From Pseudomonas sp. 10-1B (GTDB lineage Bacteria; Pseudomonadota; Gammaproteobacteria; Pseudomonadales; Pseudomonadaceae), in NCBI RefSeq assembly GCF_000935045.1, contig NZ_JYKS01000040.1, positions 78,747 to 142,746 on the forward strand: a stretch of 64,000 nucleotides of DNA. Reading direction: 5' to 3'. Position numbers and translations under genes: made by a program. Under the pieces are notes generated by a model that saw nothing but the letters and a program-made list of their open reading frames with translations, was not told the DNA's origin and ran no database searches. Positions within the stretch are counted from its first letter, which is position 1. The number at the start of each line of letters is the position of its first letter. This document shows positions 16,055 to 24,714 of the stretch, in pieces.

Positions 16055-17242
16055 TCAGGAATAGAAGGATGGGGCAGGGCGCTTGTCGTTGAGGGCCCAC
16101 TCGCCGAGTTCGTGGATGCGGTAGTCCACCGGGTCGTGCAGGGTTTGCGTGCGCAGGTTGCGCCAGTGGCGGTCGAAGCGCAGCGAGGCGTGGGTGGCGC
16201 GGGCACCGGTGACTTCGAACAGCCGGTTGCAGATGTCCAGGCCGTGGCGGCTGGCGGCGACCTTGGCGATGCCGATGGCCAGGGCCAGGTCGCCGCGTTC
16301 TTCAGCGGTGAGGGCATGTTCCTTGGCCCAGGCGGCATCCAGTTGGCGCGCGGCGCGTTCGATCAGCAGGCGCACGCTTTCCAGGCCGACCCAGAACTCG
16401 CCGTAATGGCGCAGCACATAAGGGTCTTCGGCGCTGCTGGCGGCGCTGGAGCGGAACCACGGCCGGCTTTCCTTGAGGGTGTACTGGCGAGCTTCGTCGA
16501 AGGCGCCCTCGGCGATACCGAGGAACAGGTTGGCGAAATGCAGTTGGGCAATCAGCGGGCGCAGGGCCGCGAACGGGGTGCTCAAGGGGCCTGGGTCGAG
16601 CAGCAGTTCGTTGTGTTCGACCCGTACTCGCTCGAAGGTGGCGCTGCCGCTGTCGGTCTGGCGCTGGCCGATGTTGTTCCAGTCGCTGTGCAGGCTGATG
16701 CCGGTGCGGCCACTGGGGATCGCGGCGATCAGCAACTTGCCGCCGGCACGTTCGTCCACCGCCGAGGCAATCAGCATTTCCGAGTCGCTGGCGCCGGAGC
16801 AGAAGCTTTTCTTGCCGGAGAATTCGCACCAGCCATCGAAGTGCTTGACCACGGTGCGGGTGTCCAGCGGGTTCAGGGCATTGCCCCAGAACCACTGCTT
16901 GCGGGCGGTCTGCTCGAACCAGGGCTGCCACTGGTCCGGGCGCGAGAACAGGCGCACGGTGGCCAGCATCAAGTGGTGAAAGCCAAACACGTGGGCGATG
17001 GAGCTGTCGACCCGGGCGAACTCGCGCACCACCGCGAAGGTGTCGTGCCAGCTGGCGCCCTGGCCGCCGAAGGCTTGCGCAATGGTCAGCGACAGCAGGC
17101 CGCTGTCGCGCAAGGCATCGCGCTCGGCTTTCGGCGTACCACCGCGCTCGTCGCGTTCGACGGCGGTCTGGGCAAACTGCCCGGCCAGTTCGCGGGCGAT
17201 GACCAGGGCCGGGCGCAGCGGCGTATTCACAGGTGCATTCAT
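16055..17242 (-). CDS. sfnC: FMNH2-dependent monooxygenase, acyl-CoA dehydrogenase fold (SfnC)
   Basis: A 395-residue protein with the acyl-CoA-dehydrogenase fold (N-terminal helical, middle beta, C-terminal helical) of the DszC/SfnB/MsuC/SfnC monooxygenases. IAQAFGGQGASW (about 50-61) and SGKKSFCSGASDSEMLIASA (about 140-160) are typical of this sulfur-acquisition group. Members use FMNH2 from a separate reductase to oxygenate organosulfur compounds. The partner reductase is the neighbour sfnE, 9 bases upstream, and sfnR follows 9 bases downstream. The preferred substrate (methanesulfinate, sulfone or sulfide) cannot be read here; SfnC versus MsuC naming rests on gene order. Confidence 0.8.
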   Translation of the reverse strand: MNAPVNTPLRPALVIARELAGQFAQTAVERDERGGTPKAERDALRDSGLLSLTIAQAFGGQGASWHDTFAVVREFARVDSSIAHVFGFHHLMLATVRLFSRPDQWQPWFEQTARKQWFWGNALNPLDTRTVVKHFDGWCEFSGKKSFCSGASDSEMLIASAVDERAGGKLLIAAIPSGRTGISLHSDWNNIGQRQTDSGSATFERVRVEHNELLLDPGPLSTPFAALRPLIAQLHFANLFLGIAEGAFDEARQYTLKESRPWFRSSAASSAEDPYVLRHYGEFWVGLESVRLLIERAARQLDAAWAKEHALTAEERGDLALAIGIAKVAASRHGLDICNRLFEVTGARATHASLRFDRHWRNLRTQTLHDPVDYRIHELGEWALNDKRPAPSFYS

Positions 17243-17251
17243 GGCCGCTCC

Positions 17252-17812
17252 TCAGGCGCTTTGGCGCAGCGCGTGGTGGGCACCGAACAGTGGCACGGCA
17301 CGCTCGGCGGCCAGGCGGATACGGGCGGCGAGGGCGTCGCTGGACACCCGGTAGTCGGCCATTTCCGCCTGGCTGGCGAACACGCCGATGGGCAGGGTCA
17401 GTGCCTGCAGGAAGCTGAACAGCGGGCGCAGCTGGTGGTCGAGCACCAGCGCATGACGCTCGCTGCCGCCGGTGGCGGCGAGCAGTACAGGGGTGTCGAC
17501 CAGGGCGTCCTGGCCGATCAAGTCGAACAGGTGCTTGAAGTGGCCGGTGAAGCTGCCGCGATACACGGGCGTGGTCACCACCAGCAGGTCGGCCTTTTCC
17601 ACCAGGCGCAGTTGCTGTTCGACGGCCTCGGGCAGTTCGCTGCGCCACAGGGCGCTGCCCAGCGGGCGGGCGATCTCGCCCAGCTCGATCAGGTGCGGCT
17701 TGATGTGCAGGTGCTCGGCCAGCTCGGCGAGAATCGCCTCCGTCAGGGCCAGGGTGCGCGAAGGGCGGGAAGTGCCGCCGGACAGGGCTACGACGTTCAG
17801 TGGGGTGCTCAT
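17252..17812 (-). CDS. sfnE: NAD(P)H-dependent FMN reductase SfnE
   Basis: A 186-residue flavodoxin-fold reductase of the MsuE/SsuE group. The phosphate-binding loop ALSGGTSRPSRTLAL (about 7-21) and ATTPVYRGSFTGHFKHLFDLI-like segment (from about 78) are characteristic. It supplies FMNH2 to the adjacent monooxygenase. The start at 17812 has GGAGA upstream; a more upstream in-frame ATG at 17863 lies inside the promoter. It is first in the sfnECR-type operon and is preceded by a sigma-54-like promoter, implying control by an enhancer-binding protein such as SfnR. Confidence 0.85.
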   Translation of the reverse strand: MSTPLNVVALSGGTSRPSRTLALTEAILAELAEHLHIKPHLIELGEIARPLGSALWRSELPEAVEQQLRLVEKADLLVVTTPVYRGSFTGHFKHLFDLIGQDALVDTPVLLAATGGSERHALVLDHQLRPLFSFLQALTLPIGVFASQAEMADYRVSSDALAARIRLAAERAVPLFGAHHALRQSA

Positions 17813-17852
17813 GGGCAGGTCTCCGGTTCGGGTTGAGCGGGACTTTGCTTGA

Positions 17853-17866
17853 GCAATCGTCATGCC
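17853..17866 (-). promoter_or_regulatory. Sigma-54-like -24/-12 promoter of sfnE
   Basis: On the minus strand the sequence is GGCAT-GACGA-TTGC with correct 14-base GG-to-GC spacing; only the fifth base differs from GGCAC. The predicted start near 17841 gives a leader of about 30 bases before sfnE. As the operon encodes a sigma-54 activator, positive autoregulation is a direct inference. Confidence 0.55.
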
Positions 17867-18027
17867 TGGTTGTAATCTTCTATTAAATCAACATGTTAGC
17901 GATATTTTTATGTTCGCTGCTGTTGCCGTGCAGGCATTGTATGTTGATCAGGTGTTGCGCTGCGAACAGTTGGCCAAGTGTTGGCGGCTGTACAGTGAGG
18001 AGAGTTATAGAAGATTGTTGGATGAAT

Positions 18028-18057
18028 AAAAAAGAATAAGAATTCATATTCTTATTC
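18028..18057 (-). terminator. Putative intrinsic terminator after the TRAP operon
   Basis: GAATAAGAAT (18034-18043) and ATTCTTATTC (18048-18057) form a perfect 10-bp stem with a TCAT loop. On the minus strand it is followed at once by six T residues (18033-18028). The stem is unusually AT-rich. A GC-rich stem GGGCCGC-aaa-GCGGCCC (18070-18086) lies just before it. Confidence 0.5.
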
Positions 18058-18112
18058 CTTTATGAGTTTGGGCCGCAAAGCGGCCCCGTTTGTCCTGTGA
18101 GCGCGGAAGTAC

Positions 18113-19396
18113 CTACGGCATGCCTAACCATTCTGGCAGCGCCAACGAGATGAATGGCACATAGGTCACCAGCACCAGGAACAGCAGCAGGATCGACAAC
18201 CACGGCAGCGCAGCGCGAATCGTTTGCCCCAGCGTCAACCCGGTCACCGCCGAAGTCACGAACAGGTTCAACCCCACCGGTGGATGCACCAGGCCGATCT
18301 CCATGTTCACGACCATCACGATCCCCAGGTGAATGGGGTCGATCCCCAGCTTCATCGCGATCGGGAAGAAAATCGGCGCCAGGATCAGGATGATCGCCGA
18401 TGGCTCCATGAAGCTGCCGGCAATCAGCAGCACCACGTTGACCATGATCAGGAAACCGATCGGCGTGAGGCCCTCGGACAGTACCCATTGCGTGATCTGC
18501 TGGGGGATCTGTTCGGTCGTCAGCACATGGGCGAAGAGCATGGCGTTGGCGATGATGAACAGCAGCATGATGGTCAACCGGCCCGATTCCAGCAGTACTT
18601 TCGGGCAGTCCCTGAAGCGCATGTCCTTGTACACGAACAAGGCGATGAATGCCGAGTATACCGCCGCCACGGCGGCCGCTTCGGTGGGGGTGAACATGCC
18701 GCTATAGATGCCACCGAGGATGATCACGAGCAGCAACAGGCCCCAGAATGCACGCCTGGCCGTGCTCAACCATTCGGCAAAGCTTGCCCGTGGTTGCGCC
18801 GGCAGTTTCTTGACCCGCGCGACGATGTAGATCGTCACCATCAGGGCCACGCCCAGCAGGATACCTGGCACCACACCGGCCATGAACAGCTTGCCGACCG
18901 AGGTCTCGGTGGCCGCCGAGTACACCACCATGACGATCGATGGTGGAATCAGGATGCCCAGGGTACCGGCGTTGCAGATGATCCCGGCGCCGAACTCGCG
19001 TGGGTAACCCGAGCGCACCATGCCGGCGACGGCGATCGAACCGACTGCCGCGACGGTAGCCGGCGACGAACCTGAAAGCGCGGCAAACAGCATGCACGCC
19101 AGCACCGCGGCAATGGCCAGGCCGCCACGGATATGCCCGACGCAGGCGTTGGCGAAGTCGATCAGCCGCTGCGCCACGCCGCCGGTGGTCATGAAGGCGC
19201 CCGACAGCAGGAAGAACGGAATGGCCAGGAAGGTGTAGCTATCGGAAGTCTCGAACAGCTTGATCGCCAGCGAACTCAGCGAGTCCTGGCTGAACATCAG
19301 GATCGACAGCGCCCCCGACAGGCCCAGGGAAATGGCGATCGGCACGCCAAGGAACATGAGCACGAACAACAGCAGGAACAGGCAGATTACCGTCAT
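18113..19396 (-). CDS. TRAP transporter large permease (DctM family)
   Basis: A 427-residue, about 12-segment inner-membrane protein of the DctM family, the large subunit that drives sodium-coupled uptake in TRAP transporters. Seen: FALSGSSPATVAAVGSIA near residue 107, NAGTLGILIPPSIVMVVYS near 140, and the late GLVHPPVGLNLFV motif near 370, all family signatures. Its ATG shares one base with the stop of the small permease gene (TGATG). In P. aeruginosa the equivalent TRAP genes close the itaconate-use locus, so itaconate or a related C5 dicarboxylate is the likely cargo. Confidence 0.9.
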   Translation of the reverse strand: MTVICLFLLLFVLMFLGVPIAISLGLSGALSILMFSQDSLSSLAIKLFETSDSYTFLAIPFFLLSGAFMTTGGVAQRLIDFANACVGHIRGGLAIAAVLACMLFAALSGSSPATVAAVGSIAVAGMVRSGYPREFGAGIICNAGTLGILIPPSIVMVVYSAATETSVGKLFMAGVVPGILLGVALMVTIYIVARVKKLPAQPRASFAEWLSTARRAFWGLLLLVIILGGIYSGMFTPTEAAAVAAVYSAFIALFVYKDMRFRDCPKVLLESGRLTIMLLFIIANAMLFAHVLTTEQIPQQITQWVLSEGLTPIGFLIMVNVVLLIAGSFMEPSAIILILAPIFFPIAMKLGIDPIHLGIVMVVNMEIGLVHPPVGLNLFVTSAVTGLTLGQTIRAALPWLSILLLFLVLVTYVPFISLALPEWLGMP

Positions 19397-20028
19397 CAGT
19401 GGTGCTCCTCACCTGGGTGGGCCAGCTTGCTGGCTTCGGCGGCCTCGTCGGCCAGGCCCAGGCTGTACTGGCGATGGGTGAACAGGCGGTAGAAAATTTC
19501 CAGATAGCGGACGATGACCAGGCCGAAGCCGAACGGCACGATCAGTGCGATATGGCCGATCTTGATGCCGTAGCGGTCGAGGTCTTCGGCGCCGATACCC
19601 GCGGCCAGTACCGCATTGACCCATTTGATGCTGGCCACCAGGAACAGCCCGGCATAGGCCAGGCAGCAAGCGCAGGCGATCATGGCTAGTACCCGTTGCA
19701 CCGGCTTGCTTGTGCGCCGCACCAGCACGTCGACGCCGAGGTGGCCTGCGGTGCGCACCCCGTAGGCAATACCGAAGAAGATCAGCCAGCCGAACAGCGC
19801 CTTGGTCAGGGCGATACTCCAGGTCATTTCCTGGGCGTAGGCCATCAGTTGGTCGCCAATGTCGAGCAGCAGATCGCTGGCAAACGCCCAGTGGTCACTG
19901 AGCGTGTAGAACATCGTGTAGAGGTTGTTCAGCGCCACGTAGACGAACGTCACCAAGGTCATGGCCGCCAGGAGAAAGGCGATCATGCCTTCCTCGAAAT
20001 GCTCCCAGACTCGCCTGAGCGATTGCAT
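19396..20028 (-). CDS. TRAP transporter small permease (DctQ family)
   Basis: A 210-residue membrane protein with four predicted segments, the DctQ-type small subunit of a TRAP transporter. FGIAYGVRTAGHLGVDVL (about residues 105-122) is the recognisable family motif, and the rest is weakly conserved, as usual. The start at 20028 has GGAG upstream; longer in-frame starts overlap the binding-protein side without a ribosome-binding site. It overlaps dctM by one base and is 68 bases after the binding-protein gene. The acidic/His C-terminus (HPGEEHH) is cytoplasmic by prediction. Confidence 0.85.
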   Translation of the reverse strand: MQSLRRVWEHFEEGMIAFLLAAMTLVTFVYVALNNLYTMFYTLSDHWAFASDLLLDIGDQLMAYAQEMTWSIALTKALFGWLIFFGIAYGVRTAGHLGVDVLVRRTSKPVQRVLAMIACACCLAYAGLFLVASIKWVNAVLAAGIGAEDLDRYGIKIGHIALIVPFGFGLVIVRYLEIFYRLFTHRQYSLGLADEAAEASKLAHPGEEHH

Positions 20029-20096
20029 AGGGGGTCTCCAGACAGAGAGAGGACAGGCCACCCGTGGGCGGGTGGCCAGGGCAGGGCGAGGGTCGA

Positions 20097-21095
20097 TCAG
20101 GAGGCCTTGTTGGCGCTTTCGGCTGCCTTGATCAGGTCGGCGCCGATCTGGTCGGAAAACTTCTCCCACACCGGGCGCATCGACTCGCGCCACTGCTGGC
20201 GCTGCTTGGCGGTCAGCGGGTCGATCTCGCTGGTCTTGGCGTCGATGATCTTTTGCCGGGAGGTTTGGTTGAGGGCTTCGGCCTGCTTGTTCACCTCGAC
20301 GGTGACCTCGTCCATGATCACCTGCAACTCGCCGCGCACGTCCTCGGGCAGGCTGTTCCAGAACTTGGCGTTGGTGATCACCATGTAGTCGATCAGGCCG
20401 TGGTTGGTCTCGGTGAAGAACGGCTGCACCTCGTTGACCTTCTGGCTTTCATAGTTCGACCAAGTGTTCTCGGTGCCATTGACGGTGCCGGTCTGCAGGC
20501 CCTGGTAGACCTCGGCGAAGCTCATCTTGCGCGGGTTGGCCCGCACTGCCTTGAACTGTTCCTCAAGCACGCTGGAGGCCTGCACGCGGAATTTCAGGCC
20601 ACGGGCGTCCTTGGGCAGAATCACTTTCTTGTTCGCCGACAGCTGTTTCAGGCCGTTGTGCCAGTAGGCCAGGCCACGGATGCCCTTGTCTTCCATCGAA
20701 GTCAGCAGTGCCTTGCCTTGCGGCCCCTGCTGGAAGCGGTCGACAGCGGCCAGATCATCGAACAGGAATGGTAGGTCGAAGATCTGCACCTGCTTGTTGT
20801 AGTGCTCGAACTTCGCCAGCGAAGGCGCCAGCATTTGCACATCGCCTAACAGCAGGGCTTCCATTTCCTTGCCGTCGCCGAACAGTGACGAGTTGGGGTA
20901 GACCTCGACTTTTACCTTGTCCTTGAGTTTCGGATCGTCGGCGACCCGCTTCTGGAACATCAGCGCGCCCTGGCCTTTAGGAGTGCTGTCGGCCACCACA
21001 TGGGCGAACTTGATGATGATCGGGTCGGCGGCCTGGGCCAGGCCGGCCATGGACACTGCAGCGGCGCAGAACAGCGCCTGGGTCAGCTTCAACAT
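20097..21095 (-). CDS. TRAP transporter periplasmic substrate-binding protein (DctP family)
   Basis: A 332-residue periplasmic protein. Residues 1-22 form a signal peptide ending AGLAQA. The mature protein has KFAHVVADSTPKGQGALMF and VEVYPNSSLFGDGKEMEALLLGDVQMLAPS, then GLKFRVQAS containing the family Arg that binds the substrate carboxylate, and WSNYESQKVNEVQPFF. This is the C4/C5-dicarboxylate-type DctP group. AGAGGTGA precedes the ATG at 21095. It is first of the transporter genes and has its own copy of the itaconate promoter element 71 bases upstream, with a REP pair separating it from the lyase gene. Confidence 0.9.
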   Translation of the reverse strand: MLKLTQALFCAAAVSMAGLAQAADPIIIKFAHVVADSTPKGQGALMFQKRVADDPKLKDKVKVEVYPNSSLFGDGKEMEALLLGDVQMLAPSLAKFEHYNKQVQIFDLPFLFDDLAAVDRFQQGPQGKALLTSMEDKGIRGLAYWHNGLKQLSANKKVILPKDARGLKFRVQASSVLEEQFKAVRANPRKMSFAEVYQGLQTGTVNGTENTWSNYESQKVNEVQPFFTETNHGLIDYMVITNAKFWNSLPEDVRGELQVIMDEVTVEVNKQAEALNQTSRQKIIDAKTSEIDPLTAKQRQQWRESMRPVWEKFSDQIGADLIKAAESANKAS

Positions 21096-21165
21096 CGATG
21101 TCACCTCTGATTTATTGTTGTAGGAGGATTGAGCATAAAGATGGACCAAGGGACTGCGTATGAAG

Positions 21166-21205
21166 AATTAGCATTTATGTAAGGCGGCGTTCGGCTTTGC
21201 TGAAC
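21166..21205. promoter_or_regulatory. LysR-type regulatory element, transporter copy
   Basis: This 40-base segment matches 26801-26840 at 33 of 40 positions in the same orientation. It includes GTTC-N9-GAAC at 21189-21205, which contains the LysR-type T-N11-A box. It lies 71 bases upstream of dctP. Binding by the LysR regulator at 26866 is inferred. Confidence 0.6.
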
Positions 21206-21214
21206 ACTGACTGC

Positions 21215-21319
21215 CTGTACCGGCCTTTTCGCGGGTGAGCCCGCTCCCACAGGTATGCGCAAGGCTCGAAGACTGTGGTGACGCTGTGGGAGCGGGTTCA
21301 CCCGCGAAGAGGCCAGTAG
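21215..21319. repeat. REP pair between lyase and transporter genes
   Basis: The left arm runs from CTGTACCGGCC at 21215 to CCCACAGG at 21253, and the right arm starts CTGTGGGAGCGGG at 21284 and ends near 21319; they are near-perfect reverse complements. It sits immediately after the lyase stop and probably ends or attenuates the CoA-gene transcript. Confidence 0.75.
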
Positions 21320-21321
21320 CG

Positions 21322-22140
21322 TCAACTCATCTGTTGGCCCAGTAACCGCTGCGCCCGCAACACCACCGGCGCATCGACCATCTGCCCATCCAGCTGAAAC
21401 GCACCAGCCCCGTTGGCAGCCTCGCTCGCCGCTATTACGCTCCGCGCCCACGCCAGTTCCTCGGCACTCGGCGCCAGCGCCGCATGAATCACCGGCACTT
21501 GCCTGGGATGAATGCACAACGCGCCGCCATAGCCCATGTCATAGGCATGCCGCATGGCCCGCTGCAGCCCATCGGTATCGGCGATGGCCGGAAACACCCC
21601 ATCCAGCGGCGGCGCCAGAGCCGCCCCCCGCGAATGCAGTTGCACGGCCATGCGCGCCTGGTCGAGGACCTGTCGCGCCGCCGCGCTTTCGGTATTGAGG
21701 TTCAAGTCCAGTGCCAGGTCCAGGCTGCCGAACGACAGCCGCTCGACACCCGCGGCAGCCGCGATCTCGGCGAGGGCCAACAACCCCCTGGCGCTTTCGA
21801 TGATCGGCCATACCGGCTTGCCCGCGTGCCAAGCGACTGCCACCTGGGTGGCGCTTTCCACCTTGGGCAACAGCAGCCCGCTAACACCCGGCTGCTGTGC
21901 GCAAAAGGTGAGGTCCGCCGCATGCTCCTGGTGTTGTGGTGCATTCACCCGCACCCACACCGATGCTTGCGGGGTGGCATGCAGAAAGGCTGCCAGATTG
22001 TCGCGGGCTTGCTGCTTGAGGGGGGGCTCCACGGCATCCTCGAAGTCGACGATGACCACGTCGGCCCCCGACGCCAGGGCCTTGGCGAAGCGTTCGGGCC
22101 GGCTGCCGGGCACGAACAGCGCGGAGCGCACGGTATTCAT
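21322..22140 (-). CDS. ccl: CitE-like (S)-citramalyl-CoA lyase
   Basis: A 272-residue CitE-family C-C lyase with a TIM-barrel fold. Seen: SALFVPGSRPERFAKALASGADVVIVDFEDAV (from residue 5; the DFEDAV acidic motif binds Mg), LLPKVESATQ, IESARGLL and FGSLDLALDL, with GGALCIHPRQVPVIH toward the end. In the itaconate pathway this enzyme splits citramalyl-CoA into acetyl-CoA and pyruvate. The start at 22140 overlaps the CoA-transferase stop (ATGA); longer in-frame starts lie inside that gene. Assignment as Ccl follows from family plus locus order (hydratase, CoA transferase, lyase, TRAP) matching the described Pseudomonas itaconate locus. Confidence 0.85.
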   Translation of the reverse strand: MNTVRSALFVPGSRPERFAKALASGADVVIVDFEDAVEPPLKQQARDNLAAFLHATPQASVWVRVNAPQHQEHAADLTFCAQQPGVSGLLLPKVESATQVAVAWHAGKPVWPIIESARGLLALAEIAAAAGVERLSFGSLDLALDLNLNTESAAARQVLDQARMAVQLHSRGAALAPPLDGVFPAIADTDGLQRAMRHAYDMGYGGALCIHPRQVPVIHAALAPSAEELAWARSVIAASEAANGAGAFQLDGQMVDAPVVLRAQRLLGQQMS

Positions 22141-23336
22141 ACCACCCCTCCTGCGGCCAGGCTGGCCTGTTGCTCGGCGCTGAACCCCAGCTCGCCCAGA
22201 ATACCCTGGGTGTGCTGCCCCAGCGCCGGTACCGCATCCATGCGTGGGGTGAACGCCGCATTGCGCCCCGGTGGCAGCAGTGACGGCAGCTTGCCTGCCG
22301 GGCTGTCCACCTCGCGCCAGCTGTCGCGCGCCTGTAGCTGCGGGTGCTGCCACACCCCATGCATGTCGTTGACCCGGGCGTTGGCGATCTGCGCGTCTTC
22401 CAGCCGTGCCACCACCTCGTCCAGCGACAGCTTGGCGAAGCCATCGACGATGATCTGGCGCAGCACATCGCGGTTTTCCGAGCGCTTGAAGTTGGCATTG
22501 AAACGGTCATCGCTGGCCAGTGCCGGGTCGAGCAATACCTTCTCGCAGAACAGCGCCCATTCCCGTTCGTTCTGCAAACCAAGCATGATGGTGCCGCCAC
22601 CGCCGGTAGGGAACGGCCCGTACGGGTAGATGGTCGAGTGCGAGGCGCCGGCGCGGGGCGGTGGTGGTGCACCGTTGTAGGCGTAGTACATCGGGTAGCC
22701 CATCCATTCCACCAAGCTTTCCAGCATCGACACATCGATACGGCTGCCCAGTCCGGTCTTGTCGCGCAGCAGCAGTGCCGATAGCACGCCGGTGTAGGCA
22801 TACATGCCGGCGGCGATGTCGGCGATCGAGCAGCCGGCCTTGGCCATTTCCTCGTCGCCAGCACCGCCGGTCACCGAGAGGAAGCCGCCCTCGCTCTGGA
22901 TCAGCAGGTCATAGGCCTTTTTCTTTTCATAAGGGCCGCCTTCGCCGTAGCCAGAGATGTCACACACGATCAGGCGCGGGAAGCGCTGGTGCAGCGCTTC
23001 GAACGACAAACCCATGCGCGCGGCCGCGCCGGGGGCAAGGTTTTGCACAAAGACGTCGGCCTTGGCCAACAAGGCTTCGAGAATGCCGTCGGCGGCCTGC
23101 TGCTTGAGGTCGAGGGTGAGGCTCTCCTTGGAGCGGTTGGTCCACACGAAGTGCGAGGCCAGGCCGTCGACGCGTTGGTCGTAGCCACGGGCGAAGTCGC
23201 CGCTGCCGGGGCGTTCGACCTTGATCACGCGCGCGCCCAGGTCCGCCAGCTGACGGGTACAGAAGGGCGCGGCGATGGCATGTTCCAGGCTGATGACGGT
23301 GATGCCGTCCAGCGGGCGGGGTGCGGTTCGAGTCAT
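22137..23336 (-). CDS. ict: CaiB/BaiF-family itaconate CoA-transferase
   Basis: A 399-residue family III CoA-transferase. It has the N-terminal ISLEHAIAAPFCTRQLADLGARVIKVERP motif, WTNRSKESLTLDLK, and catalytic Asp173 in CSIADIAAGMYAYTGVL, followed by DVSMLESLVEWMG. Such enzymes move CoA from succinyl-CoA to an acid without a free CoA step. In this locus it should activate itaconate to itaconyl-CoA. AGGTGA precedes the ATG, and the stop overlaps the lyase start. Identification is by family and gene order; the donor was not tested. Confidence 0.85.
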   Translation of the reverse strand: MTRTAPRPLDGITVISLEHAIAAPFCTRQLADLGARVIKVERPGSGDFARGYDQRVDGLASHFVWTNRSKESLTLDLKQQAADGILEALLAKADVFVQNLAPGAAARMGLSFEALHQRFPRLIVCDISGYGEGGPYEKKKAYDLLIQSEGGFLSVTGGAGDEEMAKAGCSIADIAAGMYAYTGVLSALLLRDKTGLGSRIDVSMLESLVEWMGYPMYYAYNGAPPPPRAGASHSTIYPYGPFPTGGGGTIMLGLQNEREWALFCEKVLLDPALASDDRFNANFKRSENRDVLRQIIVDGFAKLSLDEVVARLEDAQIANARVNDMHGVWQHPQLQARDSWREVDSPAGKLPSLLPPGRNAAFTPRMDAVPALGQHTQGILGELGFSAEQQASLAAGGVV

Positions 23337-23354
23337 GGGGTCACCTGTTCATCA

Positions 23355-24704
23355 TCAGTGCAGCGCGGTCAGCGAACGGGCATCGCGCAGTTGCCAGACC
23401 TGCTCGATCAGGGCCTGGCCCTGGGCCGGGCTGCGTGCGCCGGAGTAGGCCAGCAGGCGCTGGAACTTGGCTTCCAGCTCCGCGCGCGCGAGGGTATTGC
23501 CGGGGTCGCCCTTGGGCTCGTCGATGGCGGCGCTGAAGGTGCGGCCATCGGTGCAGGTGACCTCGACACGACCCAGCCAGCGTGCCGGGTAGGCGGCGTC
23601 AACTTCAGGGTCGAGCTGCATTTCCACCTTTTCGCGCAAGCGCGCAACCCGGGGGTCGGTCAGCGCCAGGTCGCGGAATTCGATGAGTTGTGCGCTGCCA
23701 TGCACGGCGATCAGGCCGAGCACGGTACCCATGGAGAACTTGGCCTGGTGCACGGTAGTCGGCGTGGTGACCCGGCCTAGCACATCAATGGCGCCCTGGT
23801 GCACCCGGGTGACCACCTTGGCGATCTGCTCGTGGCCCAGCCCTTCGTGCTGCATCAACTGCAGCAGCGCGTCGGCAGCGGGGTGGGTGTGACGGCAAGA
23901 AGCGTGGAACTTGAACGAGGTCTCCACCAGCGCCCAGCGCGTGCCCAGGCGGTCGCTGAGGCGCGTCGGGTCGGCGTCGCTGGACATGCCGGCCGCCAGG
24001 CCCTGGTCGCCTTCGAGGATGTTGCGCGCGCCGCTCAGGCCATCGGCGGTCAGGTACGCGGCAAGCAGGCCATCGGCTGCGGCCTTGGCGGTGTGCAACT
24101 GTTTGGAGTCGGCGGCGTCGCGCAGGAACTCCCAGAGCCCGGCGGCCTGGGTGCCGGCGCTGCCGAGCAGGTTGATGAAGCGGTCCTGGTCGAAGCCCAG
24201 CAGTTTGCCAACGCCCACGGCGGCGGCCAGGGTGCCGACGGTGGCGGTGGTGTGGAAGATGCGGTAGTGCGAACGACCAAGGAATTCACCGATGCGGATG
24301 CCGGCTTCGTAGCCAGCGACCGCGGCCAGCAGCAGGTCCTGGCCGCTTTTGCCAAGGTCCTGTGCGGCCGCCAGCACGGCGGAAAACACCACGGTGGCCG
24401 GGTGCAGCACCGAGCTGTTGTGCAGGTCGTCCTGCTCGACCAGGTGCGAGGCAGCGCCGTTGACCAATGCGGCGAAGTAGGGCGATGACGTACGCCCGCT
24501 GGTCAGCACCCGCGCGCTGCCCTGCGTGGGCCCCATGCGTTCGGCGTAGCGTTCGAACAACGGTATCGGGTGGGCACCTTGGCTGGCCAGGGCCGAGCCG
24601 AGCCAGTCGAGAAACAGGTCTTCGGTGCGGTCCAGCACGTGGCCGGGGATGTCGGCGTAGCGCAGGTCGGCCAGGAACCCGGCCAGGGCTTGGGTATGGT
24701 GCAT
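23355..24704 (-). CDS. MmgE/PrpD-family protein
   Basis: A 449-residue protein of the MmgE/PrpD fold (which includes 2-methylcitrate dehydratase and cis-aconitate decarboxylase). The N-terminal helical domain shows DLFLDWLGSALASQGAHP and NGAASHLVEQDDLHNSSVLHPATVVFSAVLAAA, where the D-D-H cluster is typical; TSFKFHASCRHTHPAADALLQL is the second conserved region. It lies in the middle of the itaconate operon, as in P. aeruginosa. Its role is not settled: dehydration/hydration of a branched C5-C6 acid, or interconversion of itaconate-related compounds, are both possible. Confidence 0.8.
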   Translation of the reverse strand: MHHTQALAGFLADLRYADIPGHVLDRTEDLFLDWLGSALASQGAHPIPLFERYAERMGPTQGSARVLTSGRTSSPYFAALVNGAASHLVEQDDLHNSSVLHPATVVFSAVLAAAQDLGKSGQDLLLAAVAGYEAGIRIGEFLGRSHYRIFHTTATVGTLAAAVGVGKLLGFDQDRFINLLGSAGTQAAGLWEFLRDAADSKQLHTAKAAADGLLAAYLTADGLSGARNILEGDQGLAAGMSSDADPTRLSDRLGTRWALVETSFKFHASCRHTHPAADALLQLMQHEGLGHEQIAKVVTRVHQGAIDVLGRVTTPTTVHQAKFSMGTVLGLIAVHGSAQLIEFRDLALTDPRVARLREKVEMQLDPEVDAAYPARWLGRVEVTCTDGRTFSAAIDEPKGDPGNTLARAELEAKFQRLLAYSGARSPAQGQALIEQVWQLRDARSLTALH

Positions 24705-24714
24705 GCTCGGGCCC

